In this document: positions 1 to 6,203 of the stretch, piece by piece | Numbering within the stretch: position 1 is the stretch's first letter | Layout: each line of letters opens with the position of its first letter | Origin: Oscillospiraceae bacterium | GTDB taxonomy: Bacteria; Bacillota; Clostridia; Oscillospirales; Oscillospiraceae | Length of the DNA: 51,448 bases | Assembly (NCBI GenBank): GCA_017403885.1 | Contig: JAFRDM010000058.1 | Location: forward strand, 1 to 51,448 | Direction of reading: 5' to 3' | Notes under the pieces: generated by a model | The model's input: the letters and a program-made list of their open reading frames with translations, nothing else | What the model was told of the DNA's origin: nothing | The model's database searches: none | Position numbers and translations under genes: made by a program

Positions 1-1966
1 CCTCTCCCGTCGCCCGCACGCACTCGCGCACGCGCCCCGCCGTCCGGCCCATGAGCGCCTTTTCCCAGGCCGCGGCCATGCCGCGCCTGTCCGCCGCGCG
101 CGCGAGCATCTCTTCGTTGATCTCCTCCACGCGTTCGGGCGTAAAGGGCGGGCGGACGATATCCACGCGCTCGAGACCGCTTTCGATGCGCTCGCCGTCA
201 TAGGACGGAGCCATGAAGCACTCAAAACGGCGGCGCAGCAGCGCAAAGTCCTCGCTCCCGCCCCCGTCGTCCTCCGCCGCGGCAAGGACGGCGGGGCGGC
301 TCTCCCGCGGCAGCAGCGTCACGAGATGCCAGATGTTCGCCGCTTTTTCCGGCTCGCGCCTGTCCACGCGGATCGCGCGCCCGCGCATCTGGTTCGAGCT
401 CATGAAGCTGCCGACGAAGCTCGCGAGGATCAGCGTGTTCACACAGGGCGAGTCCCAGCCCTCGCCGAGAAGCGCCTTCGTGCCGACGAGAATGTGGATG
501 AGCCCGCGCTCAAAGGCCTCCGTCAGCAGCGTCACGCCCTCGCGGCTGCCGCCGGCGCAGCTCAGCACGCTGTACCAGCTCTCGCCCAGCGGCTCTACCG
601 CGCAGCGGATGCCGCGCGCGTCCGCGGCGGAAAGGAGCTCGCCCGCGATCGCGTTCGGCACGAGCATCAAAGTGCCCGTGAGCAGCGCGAGCCGCGTCTC
701 ATAGGGGCACACGCGCCGCACCGCCTCGAAGATCGGGACCGCGCCCATCGTGTCGAGCGGCGCGCCGCTGCCGACAAAGCCCAGCAGATTGCCGCGGATA
801 TGGTCCGTGAGGATCAGCATACGCAGCCCCCGCCCGCAGGAGGAAAGCTCCCGCTCGACGATGCGCGGGATGCTCTCAAGCTTGCCGAGCGAGGAGAGCA
901 TTTTCTTTTGCAGCTTCGGGTCGGCGCGCAGATAGCACACGCCGCCCTCGATGAGGCCCTGCGCGCTCAATATCGCGCGCAGCCGCGCGCAGTTCTCCGC
1001 GCCGAGGAGCTCTTCCCGCGCCAGCGCAAAGCGCAGCGCGCTCTCGGCCTCGTCCTCGCCGCAGGGCGGCAGGCGGCCCGAGGGGTAGAGCAGTCTGATC
1101 CATTCTTTCGGGAGCTCGTCTCCCAGCGCCGCGCCGAGCGAGAGCAGCGATCCCAAGCCCTCCGCGTGCTCCAGCAGCGGCTCGCGCCGCGCCTCCGGCG
1201 TGTCGCCGAAAGCCGTTTGAAGCATGGCGGGGATCAGCCCCTCCGCGCGGATCTGCGCGAGCGCGGCCTCCGCGCGCGCGGCGTACTGCGCGAGCATCGC
1301 GCGCTCGTCCGCGCTGGGGTAGTTGAAAAAGACATAGTCCTGGTGCGGGCAGAGCGTCTTCTGCGCCACCAGCTCCGGCACGAGGATCTCGTCGTCGATC
1401 GGGCCGCAGACGCGGATATAGCGCTCCCATTCGGCCGCGCTGCTGTCGTAGGGCGGCGTCGCCGTCAGCGCGATGACGGTCACGCGGTCGCCGAGCGTGT
1501 CCAGCAGGGCCTCCAGCGAGCGCTGCCACTCGCTGCGCAGATGGTGCGCCTCATCGAGACATACCGTGCCGATCTCCAGCTCCTCCACGGCCTTTTTCCA
1601 CTGCGGCGCCCCCTCCGCGTCGGGCTTCGAGGCCATGTGCAGCGCCTGATAAGTGATCGAGCAGATCGGCGCTTCTTTCTCCAGCGACTCGGAAACATAG
1701 TCCTCCTCCGCTTCGCCTTCGGGGAGGAAAAGCTCTGCAAAGCGCTCGCCCCACTGCCGCCGCACCGTGACGCTGGGGGAGAGGATCAGCGCCGGAGCGC
1801 CCGCTCGGCGGACCAGCTCAAGTCCCAGCACGGTCTTGCCGCTGCCCGGCGCGGCCACGATATGGATCCGCCCGTCGGCAAGATAGCGCCCTGCCCCGTC
1901 GAGCACTCCCTGCTGATAACTGCGGAATTTTCCGCGGAACGAGACGCGGGAAAAGACGTTCTCCAT
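1..1966 (-). CDS. SF2 DEAD/DEAH-type helicase, partial (C-terminus beyond left edge)
   Basis: An ATP-dependent superfamily II helicase; the family moves along or unwinds nucleic acid, but the substrate cannot be told here. About 655 codons are open without a stop and the gene runs off the left edge. Walker A APGSGKT is at residues 39-45, DEAH at 138-141, a TATPP motif III near 168, GEGWDSP (motif V) near 500 and QMRGRAIR (motif VI) near 525, so both RecA-like lobes are present. The start is the ATG at 1966, preceded by GAAAGG; a promoter lies at 2004-2033 on the minus strand. It is divergent from everything to the right. It could belong to a helicase-nuclease or restriction-type protein whose C-terminal domain is not visible. 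The helicase call is sure; its role is unknown. Confidence 0.9.
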   Translation of the reverse strand, partial: MENVFSRVSFRGKFRSYQQGVLDGAGRYLADGRIHIVAAPGSGKTVLGLELVRRAGAPALILSPSVTVRRQWGERFAELFLPEGEAEEDYVSESLEKEAPICSITYQALHMASKPDAEGAPQWKKAVEELEIGTVCLDEAHHLRSEWQRSLEALLDTLGDRVTVIALTATPPYDSSAAEWERYIRVCGPIDDEILVPELVAQKTLCPHQDYVFFNYPSADERAMLAQYAARAEAALAQIRAEGLIPAMLQTAFGDTPEARREPLLEHAEGLGSLLSLGAALGDELPKEWIRLLYPSGRLPPCGEDEAESALRFALAREELLGAENCARLRAILSAQGLIEGGVCYLRADPKLQKKMLSSLGKLESIPRIVERELSSCGRGLRMLILTDHIRGNLLGFVGSGAPLDTMGAVPIFEAVRRVCPYETRLALLTGTLMLVPNAIAGELLSAADARGIRCAVEPLGESWYSVLSCAGGSREGVTLLTEAFERGLIHILVGTKALLGEGWDSPCVNTLILASFVGSFMSSNQMRGRAIRVDRREPEKAANIWHLVTLLPRESRPAVLAAAEDDGGGSEDFALLRRRFECFMAPSYDGERIESGLERVDIVRPPFTPERVEEINEEMLARAADRRGMAAAWEKALMGRTAGRVRECVRATGE

Positions 1967-2003
1967 GCGGCGTCCGACCTTTCTTCAAAAGCTTTCTGCA
2001 TCC

Positions 2004-2033
2004 AGTATATCTGATTTCCCGCCGGAAGTCTAA
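2004..2033 (-). promoter_or_regulatory. Sigma-A-type promoter of the helicase gene
   Basis: On the minus strand, TTAGAC (2033-2028), an 18-bp spacer and TATACT (2009-2004), about 38 bp before the ATG at 1966. An A/T tract at 2041-2053 sits just upstream, as an UP element would. Confidence 0.55.
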
Positions 2034-2084
2034 CACCCGCAAAAAATTTTTTTCGAAAAAAACGAAAAAGAAACGGCCGGCCGC

Positions 2085-2139
2085 TTTTCCACAGCTTTCC
2101 CACATTCTTTCCACAAGCGGGAGCCGATGCTTCTTCACA
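2085..2139 (+). promoter_or_regulatory. Cluster of DnaA-box-like 9-mers (candidate)
   Basis: TTTTCCACA at 2085, TTTCCCACA at 2096, CTTTCCACA at 2107 and TTCTTCACA at 2131. Compared with TTATNCACA they differ at 1, 2, 2 and 1 positions. The first three are exactly 11 bp apart, so they lie on one face of the helix. An AT-rich tract flanks them at 2041-2071. dnaA and dnaN are not adjacent, so an origin role is only a possibility; a DnaA-controlled or unrelated regulatory site is equally likely. Confidence 0.3.
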
Positions 2140-2322
2140 GCAAACGCCTGCGCCCGCAGGGATTTTGAAAAAACAAAGCAGTCCGGCTTCCCGCGGGGAA
2201 GGGACCGCTTTTGCTTTTTTTTTATTTTTTTCTTTTTCGGAGAAAGGTTTATCCTGTCTCTTTCCTTTCCCTAACCTCTCCTGACCTCTCCTTTCCCTCC
2301 CTCTGAACTTCCCTGACTTTAG

Positions 2323-2352
2323 CCTTACCTGTCCTTACCTGTCCTTACCTGT
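2323..2352 (+). repeat. Three tandem 10-bp repeats
   Basis: CCTTACCTGT is repeated three times without change (2323-2332, 2333-2342, 2343-2352), at the end of a longer pyrimidine-rich stretch with looser repeats such as CCTAACCTCT and CCTGACCTCT. A 10-bp period resembles iteron or regulator-site spacing. Confidence 0.8.
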
Positions 2353-2402
2353 GTATCCAAAGCGTGCAGATATTGGATACAAAAATTTTTTTTGCGGGGG
2401 TG

Positions 2403-2433
2403 TTAGCGAGCGGCGGGCGAGAGGATGTATAAT
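2403..2433 (+). promoter_or_regulatory. Promoter-like sequence facing right, no clear gene downstream
   Basis: TTAGCG at 2403-2408, a 19-bp spacer and TATAAT at 2428-2433. Together with the T-tract and GCGGGGGTGTTAG before it, the block is an imperfect mirror image of the helicase promoter region at 2004-2060. No coding sequence follows for 300 bp, so it would drive a non-coding transcript if active. Confidence 0.35.
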
Positions 2434-2735
2434 GGAAACGCGGGGAAAACAAAAAGGCGCGGGAGACCGGGAAGGACTTCGCGCGGGCGTGAGAGGGGAA
2501 ACGCTTCGCGCAGAGCGACTCCGGAAAAAATGAACGGAAAAAGGACAGGCCGCTTTTGGGCGGACGCGGCCTGCCCTCGGCGTTTTGCGCCCGAACGGCG
2601 CGCAGAAAAACCTGCAGGGGCATTTTTCCTGCCGTTTTTCCCTTCGATCCGTCCTTCAAAAGATTCATAACAAGCAAATGATTGCAATTATATCAAAACA
2701 GTTGTAATCGTTAATCTTTGTAACACACTCGATTA

Positions 2736-3158
2736 TCAATTAAAAACATCATGTCTTCCATCCAGAGCAAAGATGTTGCTCAAATCCAGTTTCTTTAGGA
2801 AACCTAAGCGATACGGCTGTCCAACAACAACTGAATAACTCTCGCGGTGTTCCAGACTAATTACAATTGCGTCTGTCATATCGCTGTTTTCAAGAGAAAC
2901 CTTTGCATCCCAACAAATACCGCTTGCCCTGATTTCTCCTTTTTCCGCCTCTTCCTTGTGAATTTCGGTCAAAATCCCGATTTCTTCTGTAGAGTCCGGA
3001 AACTCATTATCAGCATCATAAAATGCTGTAGCAGTTATTTCACCGCTTTCCAGCATTACAGCACCGAACGGATAGAACTCACCACGTTTTTTTAATTGGT
3101 GCTCTGCAAAAAATAATAAGAAGTCTAACAACTCCTCGCACTCTTCTTTAGGTGTCAA
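2736..3158 (-). CDS. Hypothetical protein with GEFYPFGA motif
   Basis: About 140 residues, no signal peptide or membrane segment. The pattern (helical N-terminus, GEFYPFGA, a central acidic helix, KGEIRASGICWD, a C-terminal PYRLG) resembles a widespread family of small cytosolic proteins of unknown function; I cannot name it with certainty. A TTG at 3158 is the preferred start because GGGGGTG lies about 6 bp upstream; an upstream TTG at 3173 has no ribosome-binding site. The gene is AT-richer than its surroundings and stands alone, which suggests accessory DNA. No toxin partner is visible, so an immunity role cannot be argued. Confidence 0.7.
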   Translation of the reverse strand: MTPKEECEELLDFLLFFAEHQLKKRGEFYPFGAVMLESGEITATAFYDADNEFPDSTEEIGILTEIHKEEAEKGEIRASGICWDAKVSLENSDMTDAIVISLEHRESYSVVVGQPYRLGFLKKLDLSNIFALDGRHDVFN

Positions 3159-3344
3159 TAGATTCACCCCCAAATAGATGAGATAATTAGTGAAATAGGA
3201 TTGCTGCTTTTGTTAAAATAGCAACACCGTATCTGGCAAACGGGTACGAAAAAGATGGATCTGCGTTTTTGACAGATGGATTCGAACTCTCGAAGACCGT
3301 GCGTAAGCATCCGTTTCAGGGATATTTTTCTTGCGAGCAGGGAA

Positions 3345-3647
3345 TTACCTCTGCTTTTTTCTGAAATCCGCCGTATCCTGTATCGCCCTGGGCAGCCAAA
3401 CTGCGTTTGCGTAATCCAAAGGGATCACCAGCTCCCGTATTTTGTCATTTTCGGCAGGTCGCTTTATATCATCCGGCAAATAGGACAGTCCGACCTCCCT
3501 TAAGCTTAAAACGCTGTCGTGGATCCAGCCGACCGCCTGCCCGTCGCAATACAGGCAATAGCAGCCGAACATCTTTTTTGTTTCGACACGTAAACCGCCA
3601 AGATGATCCAGCCACTCTTGAACGATCCTTTCATCTTCGCAAGCCAT
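3345..3647 (-). CDS. TfoX N-terminal domain family protein
   Basis: A 100-residue protein resembling the TfoX/Sxy N-terminal domain: TKKMFGCYCLYCDGQAVGWI near residues 23-42 matches the R-x-M-F-G-x-Y-x-x-Y-x-D-G pattern. In Gammaproteobacteria TfoX activates competence; in Firmicutes stand-alone N-domain proteins have no settled role. The start is the ATG at 3647 with GGAGG about 8 bp upstream, giving MACEDERI. It is monocistronic, with about 190 bp on either side to the next gene, and slightly AT-rich. Confidence 0.7.
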   Translation of the reverse strand: MACEDERIVQEWLDHLGGLRVETKKMFGCYCLYCDGQAVGWIHDSVLSLREVGLSYLPDDIKRPAENDKIRELVIPLDYANAVWLPRAIQDTADFRKKQR

Positions 3648-3818
3648 ACGCACACCTCCGTCAATCACAGTTTATATCTATTCTGCTATTTCATTACCAG
3701 CCATATTGTATCGACAAGCGTCCGATTTCGCAACCATTATTCATTTTTCGGTCTTTAGCCTTCAGTATTCATTTGGAAAACCCTTTCTGGAGGAACTGAA
3801 GAGTGAAGAATACAAAGC

Positions 3819-3847
3819 AAAAATCCTGTCGACGACAGTCGGCAGGA
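3819..3847 (-). terminator. Rho-independent terminator of the tRNA-Thr/tRNA-Tyr unit
   Basis: On the minus strand a 10-bp stem (one mismatch, 3838-3847 with 3824-3833) and a GTCG-type loop are followed by five T, 10 bp after the tRNA-Tyr 3' end. Confidence 0.8.
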
Positions 3848-3856
3848 CTTTTGCTT

Positions 3857-3941
3857 TGGTGGGGGAAGGTGGATTCGAACCACCGAAGGCATTGCCAGCA
3901 GATTTACAGTCTGTCCCCTTTGGCCACTCGGGAATTCCCCC
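3857..3941 (-). tRNA. tRNA-Tyr (anticodon GTA)
   Basis: 85 nt with a long variable arm as expected for bacterial tRNA-Tyr. The acceptor pairs GGGGGAA with TTCCCCC, the anticodon loop CTGTAAA carries GTA, the T loop is TTCGAAT, and CCA is encoded. It follows tRNA-Thr by 23 bp in one transcription unit. Confidence 0.95.
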
Positions 3942-3964
3942 ATATTCGGTTGTTGACGAAGCGG

Positions 3965-4040
3965 TGGAGCTGGTGGACGGATTCGAACCCCCGACCTGCT
4001 GATTACAAATCAGCTGCTCTACCTGCTGAGCTACACCAGC
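3965..4040 (-). tRNA. tRNA-Thr (anticodon TGT)
   Basis: 76 nt cloverleaf: acceptor GCTGGTG/CACCAGC, D arm with AGCAGGTAGAGC, anticodon loop TTTGTAA carrying TGT, T loop TTCGAAT, CCA encoded. First gene of a two-tRNA unit. Confidence 0.95.
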
Positions 4041-4068
4041 GTTTTTCGTTCAGCCCGTCAGCCTGCTT

Positions 4069-4097
4069 ATAATAGCAAATGAGGCCTGTTTTGTCAA
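4069..4097 (-). promoter_or_regulatory. Sigma-A promoter of the tRNA-Thr/Tyr unit
   Basis: On the minus strand TTGACA (4097-4092), 17-bp spacer, TATTAT (4074-4069), about 28 bp before the tRNA-Thr 5' end. Confidence 0.85.
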
Positions 4098-4156
4098 TAA
4101 AAATTTTCCTGTTTATGAAGAATTCTCAAGATGGGCTGCGGCGCCTTTTTTGTCAT

Positions 4157-4185
4157 TTGCAATCGCTTTCGGGGTATGCTATGAT
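4157..4185 (+). promoter_or_regulatory. Sigma-A promoter of the GH25 muramidase
   Basis: TTGCAA (4157-4162), 17-bp spacer, TATGAT (4180-4185), about 75 bp before the ATG. It is divergent from the tRNA promoter with about 60 bp between the two. Confidence 0.7.
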
Positions 4186-4261
4186 ACGAGTGATCAGGCA
4201 AACGGCTTTCCGGCCGCTCCGGCGCGCTGAAATGTTTGCTTAAAGAGAAACAGGTGATCGA

Positions 4262-5167
4262 ATGCGAAGGAAAAGCGGCGGCGTCAGGGGACTGCTGCTG
4301 ATCATACTCCTCCTCGCGGCTGCGATCGGCATCGTTGCGATCAAGCTCCGCCGTCCGGCAGAGGAGGAAGAACCCGATCCGCACGAGGGCCAGGTGCTGG
4401 TCAACGACGGCTTCAACGACGTGTGGATCACGCCGATCGAGGGCGTTGAGGTCAGCGACCTGACAAAAGAGGATTTTGACACGAGCGACGGCAGGCTCGT
4501 CTACACAGGCGAGAACTATGACACCGTTCTCGGCGTCGACGTCTCCGAGCATCAGCTGTGGATCGACTGGCAGAAAGTGGCCGACTCCGGCGTGAAATTC
4601 GTATACGTCCGCTCGGGCTACCGCGGCTATACCCAGGGCAGTCTCAACAGCGACGCCTGGTACCGCACCAACATCGACGGCGCGCGCGAGGCCGGGCTGG
4701 ACGTGGGCGTGTATTTTTTCTCGCAGGCCGTCAACGTCAAAGAGGCGATCGACGAAGCCAAATTCGTGCTCGAGCAGATCGAGGGCTACGATATCACGCT
4801 GCCGGTCATGTACGACTGGGAAAAGCTCGAGGATATCCCCGAGGCCCGCACGAACGACGTCAGCCCCGAGATCATCGGCGACTGCGGCGTGGCCTTCTGC
4901 GAGACGGTGCGCGCCGCGGGCTACGACGCGGGCATCTATTTCAACCGCCAGCTCGGCTATTACGGCTTCGACCTGGGACGGCTGAAGGACTGCAAGCTCT
5001 GGCTGGCCGAGCCGGGAGACTATCCCAGCTTTTATTACGCGGGCAACATCTGGCAGTACACGCACGAGGGCGAGGTGCCCGGCATCGACGGCCCGGTGGA
5101 TCTGAATCTGATGTTCATCCGCCGCCCCGAGCCCACGCCCGCGCCCGACGAAAGCCCGCAGACGTGA
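4262..5167 (+). CDS. Membrane-anchored GH25 lysozyme (muramidase)
   Basis: Predicted to cleave the beta-1,4 bond between MurNAc and GlcNAc in peptidoglycan on the outer face of the membrane. A positively charged start and a hydrophobic stretch at residues 11-28 form a signal anchor with no obvious cleavage site, followed by an acidic linker. The GH25 barrel covers about residues 88-290, with GVDVSEHQ (Asp93) on the first strand and YDWE (Asp185, Glu187) as the catalytic pair. The start ATG follows AGGTGATCG. The gene is monocistronic, with its own promoter and a terminator at 5176-5228. No cell-wall-binding repeats are present. Confidence 0.92.
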   Translation: MRRKSGGVRGLLLIILLLAAAIGIVAIKLRRPAEEEEPDPHEGQVLVNDGFNDVWITPIEGVEVSDLTKEDFDTSDGRLVYTGENYDTVLGVDVSEHQLWIDWQKVADSGVKFVYVRSGYRGYTQGSLNSDAWYRTNIDGAREAGLDVGVYFFSQAVNVKEAIDEAKFVLEQIEGYDITLPVMYDWEKLEDIPEARTNDVSPEIIGDCGVAFCETVRAAGYDAGIYFNRQLGYYGFDLGRLKDCKLWLAEPGDYPSFYYAGNIWQYTHEGEVPGIDGPVDLNLMFIRRPEPTPAPDESPQT

Positions 5168-5175
5168 TGGATCGT

Positions 5176-5228
5176 GCGTACGGCTTTCCTTGGCCGCTCT
5201 TTCCGGCCGGAAGCCGTACGCGCTTTTT
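5176..5228 (+). terminator. Terminator after the GH25 gene
   Basis: A 13-bp stem starting GCGTACGGCTT with one mismatch, a long GC-rich loop, and five T after the stem. Confidence 0.7.
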
Positions 5229-5254
5229 CGTCAGAGACCGCGGCAAAATAACTG

Positions 5255-5283
5255 TTGAATTTTTCGCCTGCGGGTGCTATACT
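5255..5283 (+). promoter_or_regulatory. Sigma-A promoter of tRNA-Gly/rdgB
   Basis: TTGAAT (5255-5260), 17-bp spacer, TATACT (5278-5283), 10 bp before the mature tRNA-Gly 5' end. Confidence 0.75.
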
Positions 5284-5293
5284 GCACATACGC

Positions 5294-5367
5294 GCGGATG
5301 TAGTTCATCGGTAGAACTTCGGCTTCCCAAGCCGGTAAGGTGGGTTCGACTCCCATCATCCGCTCCA
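5294..5367 (+). tRNA. tRNA-Gly (anticodon CCC)
   Basis: 74 nt: acceptor GCGGATG/CATCCGC, short D arm, anticodon loop TTCCCAA carrying CCC, T loop TTCGACT, CCA encoded. rdgB begins 57 bp downstream with only a hairpin lacking a T-run (5373-5396) in between, so the two are probably co-transcribed. Confidence 0.95.
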
Positions 5368-5423
5368 CCGAAAGCAGCCTCATCCCACCGGATGGGGCTG
5401 TGATCATATGCGGGAGGACGAGC

Positions 5424-5999
5424 ATGAAGCTGATCATCGCATCCAACAACGCCCATAAGCTCGAAGAGATCAAAGCCATCCTCGGCGGCGCCTTCGAGGA
5501 GATCCTGTCGCTGCGGGAGGCCGGGATCGCGCACGAGACCGTGGAGGACGGCGCCACCTTCGCCGCGAACGCGGAAAAGAAGGCGCGTGAGATCATGGAG
5601 CTCTCCGGTTGCTGCGCCCTGGCCGACGACAGCGGCCTTTGCGTCGACGCGCTCGGCGGCGCGCCGGGGATCTATTCAGCGCGCTTCGCGGGCGAGCACG
5701 GAAACGACGCGGCCAACCGCCGCAAGCTGCTGGATATGCTCGCCGATACCGACGAGCGCGCGGCGCACTTCAGCTGCGCGATGGCGCTCGTGCGGGCCGA
5801 CGGCTCAATGACCGCGGCCGAGGGCTATGTTTACGGCGAGATCGCACGCGCCGAGGCGGGGGAGAACGGCTTCGGCTATGATTCGCTCTTTTACTTGCCT
5901 GAGCGCGGCTGCACGATGGCGCAGCTCCCGCCGGATGAGAAAAACGCGATCAGCCACCGCCACAACGCTCTGTACGCGCTGCTCGAAAAGCTGAAATAA
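5424..5999 (+). CDS. rdgB: RdgB/HAM1 family non-canonical purine NTP pyrophosphatase
   Basis: Hydrolyses dITP, XTP and ITP to the monophosphate plus pyrophosphate, keeping deaminated purines out of DNA and RNA; cytosolic. 191 residues, the normal length. Family signatures are SNNAHKLEEI (residues 7-16, phosphate binding), ADDSGLCVDALGGAPGIYSARFAG split over about residues 69-92, and GFGYDSLFYLPE followed by the C-terminal SHRHNAL. The ATG at 5424 follows GGGAGGACGAGC; an upstream in-frame extension would run into the tRNA and is rejected. It is read with tRNA-Gly and ends at a strong terminator. Confidence 0.95.
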   Translation: MKLIIASNNAHKLEEIKAILGGAFEEILSLREAGIAHETVEDGATFAANAEKKAREIMELSGCCALADDSGLCVDALGGAPGIYSARFAGEHGNDAANRRKLLDMLADTDERAAHFSCAMALVRADGSMTAAEGYVYGEIARAEAGENGFGYDSLFYLPERGCTMAQLPPDEKNAISHRHNALYALLEKLK

Positions 6000-6006
6000 A
6001 GCCGCA

Positions 6007-6033
6007 GGCCCGCCGGTTTTCCGGCGGGCCTTT
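6007..6033 (+). terminator. Terminator after rdgB
   Basis: Perfect 10-bp stem GGCCCGCCGG with TTTT loop, followed by TTT. Confidence 0.85.
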
Positions 6034-6088
6034 GCTATCCAGAAAAGGAGAGCGGAGCGGCTCAAATCGACCCTTGCCTGCCGGAAAC

Positions 6089-6117
6089 TTGCCATTTTTC
6101 CCGTTTTGTTGTATAAT
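6089..6117 (+). promoter_or_regulatory. Sigma-A promoter of the transglutaminase/Ig gene
   Basis: TTGCCA (6089-6094), 17-bp spacer, TATAAT (6112-6117), about 80 bp before the start codon. Confidence 0.75.
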
Positions 6118-6203
6118 ACGGACCGACGCGAACGAAAAAGAGGGCTTCCGCCCCCTTGTGAACTCCGGCCCTATGCCCCCTGCACAGGAGAAAACCTTTG
6201 TTT

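Larger units (their letters stand above)
2034..2735. other. Gene-free region with origin-like and repeat features
   Basis: About 700 bp with no convincing gene on either strand. It holds, in order: an A/T tract (2041-2071), three DnaA-box-like 9-mers on an 11-bp period (2085-2115) with a fourth at 2131, a T-rich run (2210-2236), a polypyrimidine stretch ending in three exact 10-bp repeats (2255-2352), a plus-strand promoter-like block (2403-2433) and hairpin-forming GC-rich sequence (2540-2645). The short ORFs here are rich in Arg/Gly/Pro and have no recognisable domain. The last 60 bp are AT-rich and lead into the neighbouring minus-strand gene. Confidence 0.5.

Noticed and set aside
326-2014. 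A 562-codon plus-strand frame opposite the helicase gene
   Set aside because: Composition is Arg/Ala/Leu-rich with no domain, and the minus strand carries a continuous helicase with all motifs. It is a shadow frame of GC-rich DNA.
3268-3300. Possible tRNA gene fragment on the minus strand (GAGAGTTCGAATCC)
   Set aside because: The T stem does not pair beyond one base and no acceptor or anticodon arm is present. At best a decayed remnant.
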